From: Cinclus cinclus | Lineage: Eukaryota; Chordata; Aves; Passeriformes; Cinclidae | Length of the DNA stretch: 64,000 bases | Assembly (NCBI RefSeq): GCF_963662255.1 | Contig: NW_026912178.1 | Span: 1,736,001 to 1,800,000, forward strand | Direction: 5' to 3' | The notes under the pieces: generated by a model | Seen by the model: the letters and a program-made list of their open reading frames with translations, nothing else | What the model was told of the DNA's origin: nothing | Databases searched by the model: none | Program-made: the position numbers and the translations under genes | Shown: in pieces, positions 36,490 to 50,394 of the stretch | How the letters are laid out: every line of letters starts with the position of its first letter | Position numbering within the stretch: position 1 is the first letter of the stretch

Positions 36490-37996
36490 CCACCACAGAG
36501 GTTAAGAGAAGCAAGGAACCATTGTGACCCAATGCAGGCTAACTATCTAAGATTCCTTTTTGACACCAGGGGGTGCAAAAGGACCACGGATGAACTGTGA
36601 CAGCATGGGGACCTATAGAAGCAAGGATCTATTATGACACCATGAAGGCCAAGAATCAAATGATTCATTGTGACATCAAGTGGCCTAAAAGGGCATGGGA
36701 TGCATTGTGACACCACAGAGGTTAAGAGAAGCCGGGAACCATTGTGGCCCAAGGGAGGCTAACAATCTAATGATCCCCAGTGACACCAGGGGTTGTAATA
36801 GGGCCAGGGATGAATTGTGAAAGCATGGGGCCCAAGAAAAACATGGAAACATTTTGACACCATAGAGGCGAAGACTCAAATGATTCATTGTAACACCAAG
36901 TGGCCTAAAAGGTCATGGGATGCATTGTGCCACCACAGAGGTTAAGAGAAGCAAGGAACCATTGTGACCCAATGCAGGCTAACTATCTAAGATTCCTTTT
37001 TGACACCAGGGGGTGCAAAAGGACCACGGATGAACTGTGACAGCATGGGGACCTATAGAAGCAAGGATCTATTATGACACCATGAAGGCCAAGAATCAAA
37101 TGATTCATTGTGACATCAAGTGGCCTAAAAGGGCATGGGATGCATTGTGACACCACAGAGGTTAAGAGAAGCAAGGAACCATTGTGAGCCAATGCAGGCT
37201 AACAGTCTAAGAATCCCTTTTGACACCAGGGGGCGCAAAAGGACCACGGATGAACTGTGACAGCATGGGGACCTATAGAAGCAAGGATCTATTATGACAC
37301 CATGAAGGCCAAGAATCAAATGATTCATTGTGACATCAAGTGGCCTAAAAGGGCTTGGAATGCATTGTGACACCACAGAGGTTAAGAGAAGCAAGGAACC
37401 ATTGTGACCCAAGGGAGGCTAACAATCTAATGATCCCCTGTGTCACCAGGGGTTGTAATAGGGCCAGGGATGAATTGTGAAAGCATGGAGCACAAGAAAA
37501 ACATGGAAACATTTTGACACCATGGAGGCCAAGACTCAAATGATTCATTGTAACACGAAGTGGCCTAAAAGGGCATGGGATGCATTGTGACACCATAGGG
37601 GTTAAGAGAAGCAAGGAACCATTGTGACCCAATGCAGGCTAACAATCTAAGAATCCCTTTTGACACCAGGGGGCGCAAAAGGACCACCGATGAACTGTGA
37701 CAGCATGGGGACCTATAGAAGCAAGGATCTATTATGACACCATGAAGGCCAAGAATCAAATGATTCATTGTGACACCAAGTGGCCTAAAAGGGCTTGGAA
37801 TGCATTGTGACACCACAGAGGTTAAGAGAAGCAAGGAACCATTGTTACTCAAGGGAGGCTAACAATCTAACGATCCCCTGTGACACCAGGAGTTGTAATA
37901 GGGCCAGGGATGAATTGTGAAAGCATGGGGCCCAAGTAAAACATGGAAACATTATGACACCATAGAGGCCAAGACTCAAATGATTCATTGTAACAC

Positions 37997-40900
37997 CAAG
38001 TGGCCTAAAAGGGCATGGGATGCATTGTGACACCACAGAGGCTAAGAGAAGCTGGGAACAATTGTGACCCAATGCAGGCTAACAATCTAAGAATCCCTTT
38101 TGACACCAGGGGGCTCAAAAGGACCACGGATGAACTGTGACAGCATGGGGACCTATAGAAGCAAGGATCTATTATGACACCATGAAGGCCAAGAATCAAA
38201 TGATTCATTGTGACATCAAGTGGCCTAAAAGGGCTTGGAATGCATTGTGACATCACAGATGTTAAGAGGAGCAAGGAACCATTGTTACTCAAGGGAGGCT
38301 AACAATCTAATGATCCATTGTGACACCAGGGGTTGTAATAGGGCCAGGGATGAATTGTGAAAGCATGGAGCCCAAGAAAAACATGGAAACATTTTAACAC
38401 CATAGAGGCCAAGACTCAAATGATTCATTGTAACACCAAGTGGCCTAAAAGGGCATGGGATGCATTGTGCCACCACAGGGGTTAAGAGAAGCAAGGAAGC
38501 ATTCTGACCCAATGCAGGCTAACAATCTAAGATTCCTTTTTGACACCAGGGGGTGCAAAAGGACCACGGATGAACTGTGACAGCATGGGGACCTATAGAA
38601 GCAAGGATCTATTATGACACCATGAAGGCCAAGAATCAAATGATTCATTGTGACATCAAGTGGCCTAAAAGGGCATGGGATGCATTGTGACACCACAGAG
38701 GTTAAGAGAAGCAAGGAACCATTGTGAGCCAATGCAGGCTAACAGTCTAAGAATCCCTTTTGACACCAGGGGGCGCAAAAGGACCATGGATGAACTGTGA
38801 CAGCATGGGGACCTATAGAAGCAAGGATCTATTATGACACCATGAAGGCCAAGAATCAAATGATTCATTGTGACATCAAGTGGCCTAAAAGGGCTTGGAA
38901 TGCATTGTGACACCACAGAGGTTAAGAGAAGCCGGGAACCATTGTGGCCCAAGGGAGGCTAACAATCTAATGATCCCCAGTGACACCAGGGGTTGTAATA
39001 GGGCCAGGGATGAATTGTGAAAGCATGGGGCCCAAGAAAAACATGGAAACATTTTGACACCATAGAGGCGAAGACTCAAATGATTCATTGTAACACCAAG
39101 TGGCCTAAAAGGGCATGGGATGCATTGTGACACCACAGAGGTTAAGAGAAGCAAGGAACCATTGTGACCCAATGCAGGCTAACTATCTAAGATTCCTTTT
39201 TGACACCAGGGGGTGCAAAAGGACCACGGATGAACTGTGACAGCATGGGGACCTATAGAAGCAAGGATCTATTATGACACCATGAAGGCCAAGAATCAAA
39301 TGATTCATTGTGACATCAAGTGGCCTAAAAGGGCATGGGATGCATTGTGACACCACAGAGGTTAAGAGAAGCAAGGAACCATTGTGAGCCAATGCAGGCT
39401 AACAGTCTAAGAATCCCTTTTGACACCAGGGGGCGCAAAAGGACCACGGATGAACTGTGACAGCATGGGGACCTATAGAAGCAAGGATCTATTATGACAC
39501 CATGAAGGCCAAGAATCAAATGATTCATTGTGACATCAAGTGGCCTAAAAGGGCTTGGAATGCATTGTGACACCACAGAGGTTAAGAGAAGCAAGGAACC
39601 ATTGTGACCCAAGGGAGGCTAACAATCTAATGATCCCCTGTGTCACCAGGGGTTGTAATAGGGCCAGGGATGAATTGTGAAAGCATGGAGCACAAGAAAA
39701 ACATGGAAACATTTTGACACCATGGAGGCCAAGACTCAAATGATTCATTGTAACACGAAGTGGCCTAAAAGGGCATGGGATGCATTGTGACACCATAGGG
39801 GTTAAGAGAAGCAAGGAACCATTGTGACCCAATGCAGGCTAACAATCTAAGAATCCGTTTTGACACCAGGGGGCGCAAAAGGACCACGGATGAACTGTGA
39901 CAGCATGAGGACCTATAGAAGCAAGGATCTATTATGACACCATGAAGGCCAAGAATCAAATGATTCATTGTGACATCAAGTGGCCTAAAAGGGCTTGGAA
40001 TGCATTGTGACATCACAGAGGTTAAGAGGAGCAAGGAACCATTGTTACTCAAGGGAGGCTAACAATCTAATGATCCATTGTGACACCAGGGGTTGTAATA
40101 GGGCCAGGGATGAATTGTGAAAGCATGGAGCCCAAGAAAAACATGGAAACATTTTAATACCATAGAGGCCAAGACTCAAATGATTCATTGTAACACCAAG
40201 TGGCCTAAAAGGGCATGGGATGCATTGTGCCACCACAGGGGTTAAGAGAAGCAAGGAAGCATTCAGACCCAATGCAGGCTAACAATCTAAGAATCCCTTT
40301 TGACACCAGGGGGCGCAAAAGGACCACGGATGAACTGTGACAGCATGGGGACCTATAGAAGCAAGGATCTATTATGACACCATGAAGGCCAAGAATCAAA
40401 TGATTCATTGTGACATCAAGTGGCCTAAAAGGGCATGGGATGCATTGTGACACCACAGAGGTTAAGAGAAGCAAGGAACCATTGTGACCCAATGCAGGCT
40501 AACAATCTAAGAATCCCTTTTGACACCAGGGGGCGCAAAAGGACCACGGATGAACTGTGACAGCATGGGGACCTATAGAAGCAAGGATCTATTATGACAC
40601 CATGAAGGCCAAGAATCAAATGATTCATTGTGACATCAAGTGGCCTAAAAGGGCTTGGAATGCATTGTGACACCTCAGAGGTTAAGAGAAGCCGGGAACC
40701 ATTGTGGCCCAAGGGAGGCTAACAATCTGATGATCCCCTGTGACACCAGGGGTTGTAATAGGGCCAGGGATGAATTGTGAAAGCATGGGGCGCAATTAAT
40801 CATGGAAATATTATGACACCATAGAGGCCAAGACTCAAATGATTCATTGTAACACCAAGTGGCCTAAAAGGGCATGGGATGCATTGTGACACCACAGAGG

Positions 40901-42174
40901 TTAAGAGAAGCAAGGAACCATTGTGACCCAATGCAGGCTAACAATCTAAGAATCCCTTTTGACACCAGGGGGCGTAAAAGGACTACGGATGAACTGTGAC
41001 AGCATGGGGACCTATAGAAGCAAGGATCTATTATGACACCATGAAGGCCAAGAATCAAATGATTCATTGTGACATCAAGTGGCCTAAAAGGGCATGGGTT
41101 GCATTGTGACACCACAGAGGTTAAGAGAAGCAAGGAACCATTGTGACCCAATGGGGGCTAACAATCTAAGAATCCCTTTTGACACCAGGGGGCGCAAAAG
41201 GACCACGGATGAACTGTGACAGCATGGGGACCTATAGAAGCAAGGATTTATTATGACACCATGAAGGCCAAGAATCAAATGATTCATTGTGACATCAAGT
41301 GGCCTAAAAGGGCTTGGAATGCATTGTGACACCACAGAGGTTAAGAGAAGCAGGGAACCATTGTGACCCAAGGGAGGCTAACAATCTAATGATCCATTGT
41401 GACACCAGGGGTTGTAATAGGGCCAGGGATGAATTGTGAAAGCATGGGGCACAATAAATCATGGAAATATTATGACACCATAGAGGCCAAGACTCAAATG
41501 ATTCATTGTAACACCAAGTGGCCTAAAAGGGCATGGGATGCATTGTGACACCACAGAGGTTAAGAGAAGCAGGGAACCATTGTGACCCAATGCAGGCTAA
41601 CCATCTAAGAATCCCTTTTGACACCAGGGGGCGCAAAGAGACCACGGATGAACTGTGACGGCATGGGGACCTATAGAAGCAAGGATCTATTATGACACCA
41701 TGAAGGCCAAGAATCAAATGATTCATTGTGACATCAAGTGGCCTAAAAGGGCTTGGAATGCATTGTGACACCACAGAGGTTAAGAGAAGCCGGGAACCAT
41801 TGTGGCCCAAGGGAGGCTAACAATCTAATGATCCCCAGTGACACCAGGGGTTGTAATAGGGCCAGGGATGAATTGTGAAAGCATGGGGCCCAAGAAAAAC
41901 ATGGAAACATTTTGACACCATAGAGGCGAAGACTCAAATGATTCATTGTAACACCAAGTGGCCTAAAAGGGCATGGGATTCATTGTGCCACCACAGAGGT
42001 TAAGAGAAGCAAGGAACCATTGTGACCCAATGCAGGCTAACTATCTAAGATTCCTTTTTGACACCAGGGGGTGCAAAAGGACCACGGATGAACTGTGACA
42101 GCATGGGGACCTATAGAAGCAAGGATCTATTATGACACCATGAAGGCCAAGAATCAAATGATTCATTGTGACAT
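37997..42174. repeat. 4,178 bp HOR of domain C (19 monomers), copy 1
   Basis: Nineteen monomers in a fixed order, including two 219 bp gamma-like units, repeat directly at 42,175. Diagnostic rare variants are GGCTAAGAGAAGCTGGGAAC at the left end, ATTCTGACCC and ATTCAGACCC, ATTTTAATACC, GCGCAATTAATCATGG and GGGCATGGGTTGC. The two tandem copies differ at only a few bases in my reading (for example AACAATCTAAGATT at 38,521 against AACTATCTAAGATT at 42,699). Confidence 0.9.
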
Positions 42175-45100
42175 CAAGTGGCCTAAAAGGGCATGGGATG
42201 CATTGTGACACCACAGAGGCTAAGAGAAGCTGGGAACAATTGTGACCCAATGCAGGCTAACAATCTAAGAATCCCTTTTGACACCAGGGGGCTCAAAAGG
42301 ACCACGGATGAACTGTGAAAGCATGGGGACCTATAGAAGCAAGGATCTATTATGACACCATGAAGGCCAAGAATCAAATGATTCATTGTGACATCAAGTG
42401 GCCTAAAAGGGCTTGGAATGCATTGTGACATCACAGATGTTAAGAGGAGCAAGGAACCATTGTTACTCAAGGGAGGCTAACAATCTAATGATCCATTGTG
42501 ACACCAGGGGTTGTAATAGGGCCAGGGATGAATTGTGAAAGCATGGAGCCCAAGAAAAACATGGAAACATTTTAACACCATAGAGGCCAAGACTCAAATG
42601 ATTCATTGTAACACCAAGTGGCCTAAAAGGGCATGGGATGCATTGTGCCACCACAGGGGTTAAGAGAAGCAAGGAAGCATTCTGACCCAATGCAGGCTAA
42701 CTATCTAAGATTCCTTTTTGACACCAGGGGGTGCAAAAGGACCACGGATGAACTGTGACAGCATGGGGACCTATAGAAGCAAGGATCTATTATGACACCA
42801 TGAAGGCCAAGAATCAAATGATTCATTGTGACATCAAGTGGCCTAAAAGGGCATGGGATGCATTGTGACACCACAGAGGTTAAGAGAAGCAAGGAACCAT
42901 TGTGAGCCAATGCAGGCTAACAGTCTAAGAATCCCTTTTGACACCAGGGGGCGCAAAAGGACCATGGATGAACTGTGACAGCATGGGGACCTATAGAAGC
43001 AAGGATCTATTATGACACCATGAAGGCCAAGAATCAAATGATTCATTGTGACATCAAGTGGCCTAAAAGGGCTTGGAATGCATTGTGACACCACAGAGGT
43101 TAAGAGAAGCCGGGAACCATTGTGGCCCAAGGGAGGCTAACAATCTAATGATCCCCAGTGACACCAGGGGTTGTAATAGGGCCAGGGATGAATTGTGAAA
43201 GCATGGGGCCCAAGAAAAACATGGAAACATTTTGACACCATAGAGGCGAAGACTCAAATGATTCATTGTAACACCAAGTGGCCTAAAAGGGCATGGGATG
43301 CATTGTGACACCACAGAGGTTAAGAGAAGCAAGGAACCATTGTGACCCAATGCAGGCTAACTATCTAAGATTCCTTTTTGACACCAGGGGGTGCAAAAGG
43401 ACCACGGATGAACTGTGACAGCATGGGGACCTATAGAAGCAAGGATCTATTATGACACCATGAAGGCCAAGAATCAAATGATTCATTGTGACATCAAGTG
43501 GCCTAAAAGGGCATGGGATGCATTGTGACACCACAGAGGTTAAGAGAAGCAAGGAACCATTGTGAGCCAATGCAGGCTAACAGTCTAAGAATCCCTTTTG
43601 ACACCAGGGGGCGCAAAAGGACCACGGATGAACTGTGACAGCATGGGGACCTATAGAAGCAAGGATCTATTATGACACCATGAAGGCCAAGAATCAAATG
43701 ATTCATTGTGACATCAAGTGGCCTAAAAGGGCTTGGAATGCATTGTGACACCACAGAGGTTAAGAGAAGCAAGGAACCATTGTGACCCAAGGGAGGCTAA
43801 CAATCTAATGATCCCCTGTGTCACCAGGGGTTGTAATAGGGCCAGGGATGAATTGTGAAAGCATGGAGCACAAGAAAAACATGGAAACATTTTGACACCA
43901 TGGAGGCCAAGACTCAAATGATTCATTGTAACACGAAGTGGCCTAAAAGGGCATGGGATGCATTGTGACACCATAGGGGTTAAGAGAAGCAAGGAACCAT
44001 TGTGACCCAATGCAGGCTAACAATCTAAGAATCCGTTTTGACACCAGGGGGCGCAAAAGGACCACGGATGAACTGTGACAGCATGAGGACCTATAGAAGC
44101 AAGGATCTATTATGACACCATGAAGGCCAAGAATCAAATGATTCATTGTGACATCAAGTGGCCTAAAAGGGCTTGGAATGCATTGTGACATCACAGAGGT
44201 TAAGAGGAGCAAGGAACCATTGTTACTCAAGGGAGGCTAACAATCTAATGATCCATTGTGACACCAGGGGTTGTAATAGGGCCAGGGATGAATTGTGAAA
44301 GCATGGAGCCCAAGAAAAACATGGAAACATTTTAATACCATAGAGGCCAAGACTCAAATGATTCATTGTAACACCAAGTGGCCTAAAAGGGCATGGGATG
44401 CATTGTGCCACCACAGGGGTTAAGAGAAGCAAGGAAGCATTCAGACCCAATGCAGGCTAACAATCTAAGAATCCCTTTTGACACCAGGGGGCGCAAAAGG
44501 ACCACGGATGAACTGTGACAGCATGGGGACCTATAGAAGCAAGGATCTATTATGACACCATGAAGGCCAAGAATCAAATGATTCATTGTGACATCAAGTG
44601 GCCTAAAAGGGCATGGGATGCATTGTGACACCACAGAGGTTAAGAGAAGCAAGGAACCATTGTGACCCAATGCAGGCTAACAATCTAAGAATCCCTTTTG
44701 ACACCAGGGGGCGCAAAAGGACCACGGATGAACTGTGACAGCATGGGGACCTATAGAAGCAAGGATCTATTATGACACCATGAAGGCCAAGAATCAAATG
44801 ATTCATTGTGACATCAAGTGGCCTAAAAGGGCTTGGAATGCATTGTGACACCTCAGAGGTTAAGAGAAGCCGGGAACCATTGTGGCCCAAGGGAGGCTAA
44901 CAATCTGATGATCCCCTGTGACACCAGGGGTTGTAATAGGGCCAGGGATGAATTGTGAAAGCATGGGGCGCAATTAATCATGGAAATATTATGACACCAT
45001 AGAGGCCAAGACTCAAATGATTCATTGTAACACCAAGTGGCCTAAAAGGGCATGGGATGCATTGTGACACCACAGAGGTTAAGAGAAGCAAGGAACCATT

Positions 45101-46369
45101 GTGACCCAATGCAGGCTAACAATCTAAGAATCCCTTTTGACACCAGGGGGCGTAAAAGGACTACGGATGAACTGTGACAGCATGGGGACCTATAGAAGCA
45201 AGGATCTATTATGACACCATGAAGGCCAAGAATCAAATGATTCATTGTGACATCAAGTGGCCTAAAAGGGCATGGGTTGCATTGTGACACCACAGAGGTT
45301 AAGAGAAGCAAGGAACCATTGTGACCCAATGGGGGCTAACAATCTAAGAATCCCTTTTGACACCAGGGGGCGCAAAAGGACCACGGATGAACTGTGACAG
45401 CATGGGGACCTATAGAAGCAAGGATTTATTATGACACCATGAAGGCCAAGAATCAAATGATTCATTGTGACATCAAGTGGCCTAAAAGGGCTTGGAATGC
45501 ATTGTGACACCACAGAGGTTAAGAGAAGCAGGGAACCATTGTGACCCAAGGGAGGCTAACAATCTAATGATCCATTGTGACACCAGGGGTTGTAATAGGG
45601 CCAGGGATGAATTGTGAAAGCATGGGGCACAATAAATCATGGAAATATTATGACACCATAGAGGCCAAGACTCAAATGATTCATTGTAACACCAAGTGGC
45701 CTAAAAGGGCATGGGATGCATTGTGACACCACAGAGGTTAAGAGAAGCAGGGAACCATTGTGACCCAATGCAGGCTAACCATCTAAGAATCCCTTTTGAC
45801 ACCAGGGGGCGCAAAGAGACCACGGATGAACTGTGACGGCATGGGGACCTATAGAAGCAAGGATCTATTATGACACCATGAAGGCCAAGAATCAAATGAT
45901 TCATTGTGACATCAAGTGGCCTAAAAGGGCTTGGAATGCATTGTGACACCACAGAGGTTAAGAGAAGCCGGGAACCATTGTGGCCCAAGGGAGGCTAACA
46001 ATCTAATGATCCCCAGTGACACCAGGGGTTGTAATAGGGCCAGGGATGAATTGTGAAAGCATGGGGCCCAAGAAAAACATGGAAACATTTTGACACCATA
46101 GAGGCGAAGACTCAAATGATTCATTGTAACACCAAGTGGCCTAAAAGGGCATGGGATTCATTGTGCCACCACAGAGGTTAAGAGAAGCAAGGAACCATTG
46201 TGACCCAATGCAGGCTAACTATCTAAGATTCCTTTTTGACACCAGGGGGTGCAAAAGGACCACGGATGAACTGTGACAGCATGGGGACCTATAGAAGCAA
46301 GGATCTATTATGACACCATGAAGGCCAAGAATCAAATGATTCATTGTGACATCAAGTGGCCTAAAAGGG
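42175..46369. repeat. 4,178 bp HOR of domain C, copy 2
   Basis: Adjoins copy 1 at an offset of exactly 4,178 bp. The match runs about 17 bp past one full period, up to GGGTATGGG at 46,370. The exact tandem arrangement and very high identity indicate a recent unequal exchange. Confidence 0.9.
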
Positions 46370-47451
46370 TATGGGATGCATTGTGACACCACAGAGGTTA
46401 AGAGAAGCAAGGGACCATTGTGAGCCAATGCAGGCTAACAGTCTAAGAATCCCTTTTGACACCAGGGGGCGCAAAAGGACCACGGATGAACTGTGACAGC
46501 ATGGGGACCTATAGAAGCAAGGATCTATTATGACACCATGAAGGCCAAGAATCAAATGATTCATTGTGACATCAAGTGGCCTAAAAGGGCTTGGAATGCA
46601 TTGTGACACCACAGAGGTTAAGAGAAGCAAGGAACCATTGTGACCCAAGGGAGGCTAACAATCTAATGATCCCCTGTGTCACCAGGGGTTGTAATAGGGC
46701 CAGGGATGAATTGTGAAAGCATGGAGCCCAAGAAAAACATGGAAACATTTTGACACCATGAAGGCCAAGACTCAAATGATTCATTGTAACACCAAGTGGC
46801 CTAAAAGGGCATGGGATGCATTGTGACACCACAGAGGTTAAGAGAAGCAGGGAACCATTGTGACCCAATGCAGGCTAACCACCTAAGAATCCCTTTTGAC
46901 ACCAGGGGGCGCAAAGGGACCACAGATGAACTGTGACGGCATGGGGACCTATAGAAGCAAGGATCTATTATGACACCATGAAGGCCAAGAATCAAATGAT
47001 TCATTGTGACATCAAGTGGCCTAAAAGGGCTTGGAATGCATTGTGACACCACAGAGGTTAAGAGAAGCCGGGAACCATTGTGGCCCAAAGGAGGCTAACA
47101 ATCTAATGATCCCCAGTGACACCAGGGGTTGTAATAGGGCCAGGGATGAATTGTGAAAGCATGGGGCACAATAAATCATGGAAATATTATGACACCATAG
47201 AGGCCAAGATTCAAATGATTCATTGTAACACCAAGTGGCCTAAAAGGGCATGGGATGCATTGTGACAACACAGGGGTTAAGAGAAGCAAGGAACCATTGT
47301 GACCCAATGCAGGCTAACAATCTAAGAATCCCTTTTGACACCAGGGGGCGCAAAAGGACCACGAATGAACTGTGACAGCATGGGGACCTATAGAAGCAAG
47401 GATCTATTATGACACCATGAAGGCCAAGAATCAAATGATTCATTGTGACAC

Positions 47452-48187
47452 CAAGAGGCCTAAAAGGGCTTGGAATGCATTGTGACACCACAGAGGTTAA
47501 GAGAAGCAAGGACCCATTGTGACCCAAGGGAGGCTAACAATCTAACGATCCCCTGTGACACCAGGAGTTGTAATAGGGCCAGGGATGAATTGTGAAAGCA
47601 TGGGGCCCAAGTAAAACATGGAAACATTATGACACCATAGAGGCCAAGACTCAAATGATTCATTGTAACACCAAGTGGCCTAAAAGGGCATGGGATGCAT
47701 TGTGACACCACAGAGGTTAAGAGAAGCTGGGAACAATTGTGACCCAATGCAGGCTAACAATCTAAGAATCCCTTTTGACACCAGGGGGCGCAAAAGGACC
47801 ACGGATGAACTGTGAAAGCATGGGGACCTATAGAAGCAAGGATCTATTATGACACCATGAAGGCCAAGAATCAAATGATTCATTGTGACATCAAGTGGCC
47901 TAAAAGGGCATGGGATGCATTGTGACACCAGAGAGGTTAAGAGAAGCAAGGAACCATTGTGACCCAATGCAGGCTAACTATCCAAGATTCCCTTTTGACA
48001 CCAGGGGGCGCAAAAGGACCACGGATGAACTGTGACAGCATGGGGACCTATAGAAGCAAGGATCTATTATGACACCATGAAGGCCAAGAATCAAATGATT
48101 CATTGTGACATCAAGTGGCCTAAAAGGGCATGGGATGCATTGTGACACCACAGGGGCTAAGAGAAGCAAGGAACCATTGTGACCCAA
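47452..48187. repeat. Block repeated at 55,587-56,322 (offset 8,135 bp)
   Basis: CACCAAGAGGCCTAAAAG, CAAGGACCCATTG, TCTAACGATCCCC and CACCAGAGAGG occur in both at 8,135 bp. In the right copy GGCTGAGAGAAGC and CCCAAAGCAGGC are additional changes. It shows that segments flanking the tandem HOR were copied independently of it. Confidence 0.75.
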
Positions 48188-49462
48188 TGCAGGCTAACAA
48201 TCTAATGGTCCCCTGGGACACCAGGGGTTGTAATAGGGCCAGGGATGAATTGTGAAAGCATGGGGCACAATAAATCATGGAAATATTATGACACCATAGA
48301 GGCCAAGACTCAAATGATTCATTGTAACACCAAGTGGCCTAAAAGGGCATGGGATGCGTTGTGACACCACAGAGGTTAAGAGAAGCAAGGAACCATTGTG
48401 ACCCAATGCAGGCTAACAATCTAAGAATCCCTTTTGACACCAGGGGGCGCAAAAGGACCACGGATGAACTGTGACAGCATGGGGACCTATAGAAGCAAGG
48501 ATCTATTATGACACCATAGAGGCCAAGAATCAAATGATTCATTGTAACACCAAGCGGCCTAAAAGGGCATGGGATGCATTGTGACAACACAGAGGTTAAG
48601 AGAAGCAAGGAACCATTGTGACCCAATGCAGGCTAACAATCTAAAAATCCCTTTTGACACCAGGGTGCGCAAAAGGACCACGCATGAACTGTGACAGCAT
48701 GGGGACCTATAGAAGCAAGGATCTATTATGACACCATGGAGGCCAAGAATCAAATGATTCATTGTGACGTCAAGTGGCCTAAAAGGGCTTGGAATGCATT
48801 GTGACACCACAGAGGTTAAGAGAAGCAAGGAACCATTGTGACCCAAGGGAGGCTAACAATCTAATGATCCATTGTGACACCAGGGGTTGTAATAGGGCCA
48901 GGGATGAATTGTGAAAGCATGGGGACCAAGAAAAACATGGAAACATTATGACACCATAGAGGCCAAGACTCAAATGATTCATTGTAACACCAAGTGGACT
49001 AAAAGGGCATGGGATGCATTGTGACACCATAGAGGTTAAGAGAAGCAAGGAACCATTGTGACCCAATGCAGGCTAACTATCTAAGATTCCCTTTTGACAC
49101 CAGGGCACGCAAAAGGAACACAGATGAACTGTGACAGCATGGGGACCTATAGAAGCAAGGATCTATTATGACACCATGAAGACCAAGAATCAAATGATTC
49201 ATTGTGACATCAAGTGGCCTAAAAGGGCTTGGAATGCATTGTGACACCACAGAGGTTAAGAGAAGCAAGGAACCATTGTGACCCAAGGGAGGCTAACAAT
49301 CTAATGATCCATTGTGACACCAGGGGTTGTAATAGGGCCAGGGATGAATTGTGAAAGCATGGAGCCCAAAAAAACATGGAAACATTTTGACACCATAGAG
49401 GCCAAGACTCAAATGATTCATTGTAACACCAAGTGGCCTAAAAGGGCATGGGATGCATTGTG
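48107..49462. repeat. Second copy of the B/C border block
   Basis: Located deep in domain C, 12,973 bp from its partner, between the second and third copies of the 4,178 bp HOR. Since the partner begins inside the duplicated end of domain B, this block shows that border material was carried into domain C. Confidence 0.87.
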
Positions 49463-50394
49463 ACACCACAGAGGTTAAGAGAAGCAAGGAACCATTGTGA
49501 CCCAAGGGAGGCTAACAATCTAATGATCCCCTGTGACACCAGGGGTTATAATAGGGCCAGGGATGAATTGTGAAAGCATGGGGCACAATTAATCATGGAA
49601 ATATTATGACACCATAGAGGCCAAGACTCAAATGATTCATTGTAACACCAAGTGGCCTTAAAGGGCATGGGATGCATTGTGACACCACAGAGGTTAAGAG
49701 AAGCAGGGAACCATTGTGACCCAATGCAGGCTAACAATCTAAGAATCCCTTTTGACACCAGGGGGCGCAAAAGGACCACGGATGAACTGTGACAGCATGG
49801 GGACCTATAGAAGCAAGGATCTATTATGACACCATGAAGGCCAAGAATCAAATGATTCATTGTGACGTCAAGTGGCCTAAAGGGGCATGGGATGCATTGT
49901 GACAACACAGAGGTTAAGAGAAGCAAGGAACCATTGTGACCCAATGCAGGCTAACAATCTAAGAATCCCTTTTGACACCAGGGGGCGGAAAAGGACCACG
50001 CATGAACTGTGACAGCATGGGGACCTATAGAAGCAAGGATCTATTATGACACCATGAAGGCCAAGAATCAAATGATTCATTGTGACGTCAAGTGGCCTAA
50101 AAGGGCTTGGAATGCATTGTGACACCACAGAGGTTAAGAGAAGCAAGGAACCATTGTGACCCAATGGAGGCTAACAATCTAATGATCCATTGTGACACCA
50201 GGGGTTGTAATAGGGCCAGGGATGAATTGTGCAAGCATGGGGACCAAGAAAAACATGGAAACATTTTGACACCATAGAGGCGAAGACTCAAATGATTCAT
50301 TGTAACACCAAGTGGCCTAAAAGGGCATGGGATGCATTGTGCCACCACAGAGGTTAAGAGAAGCAAGGAACCATTGTGACCCAATGCAGGCTAA

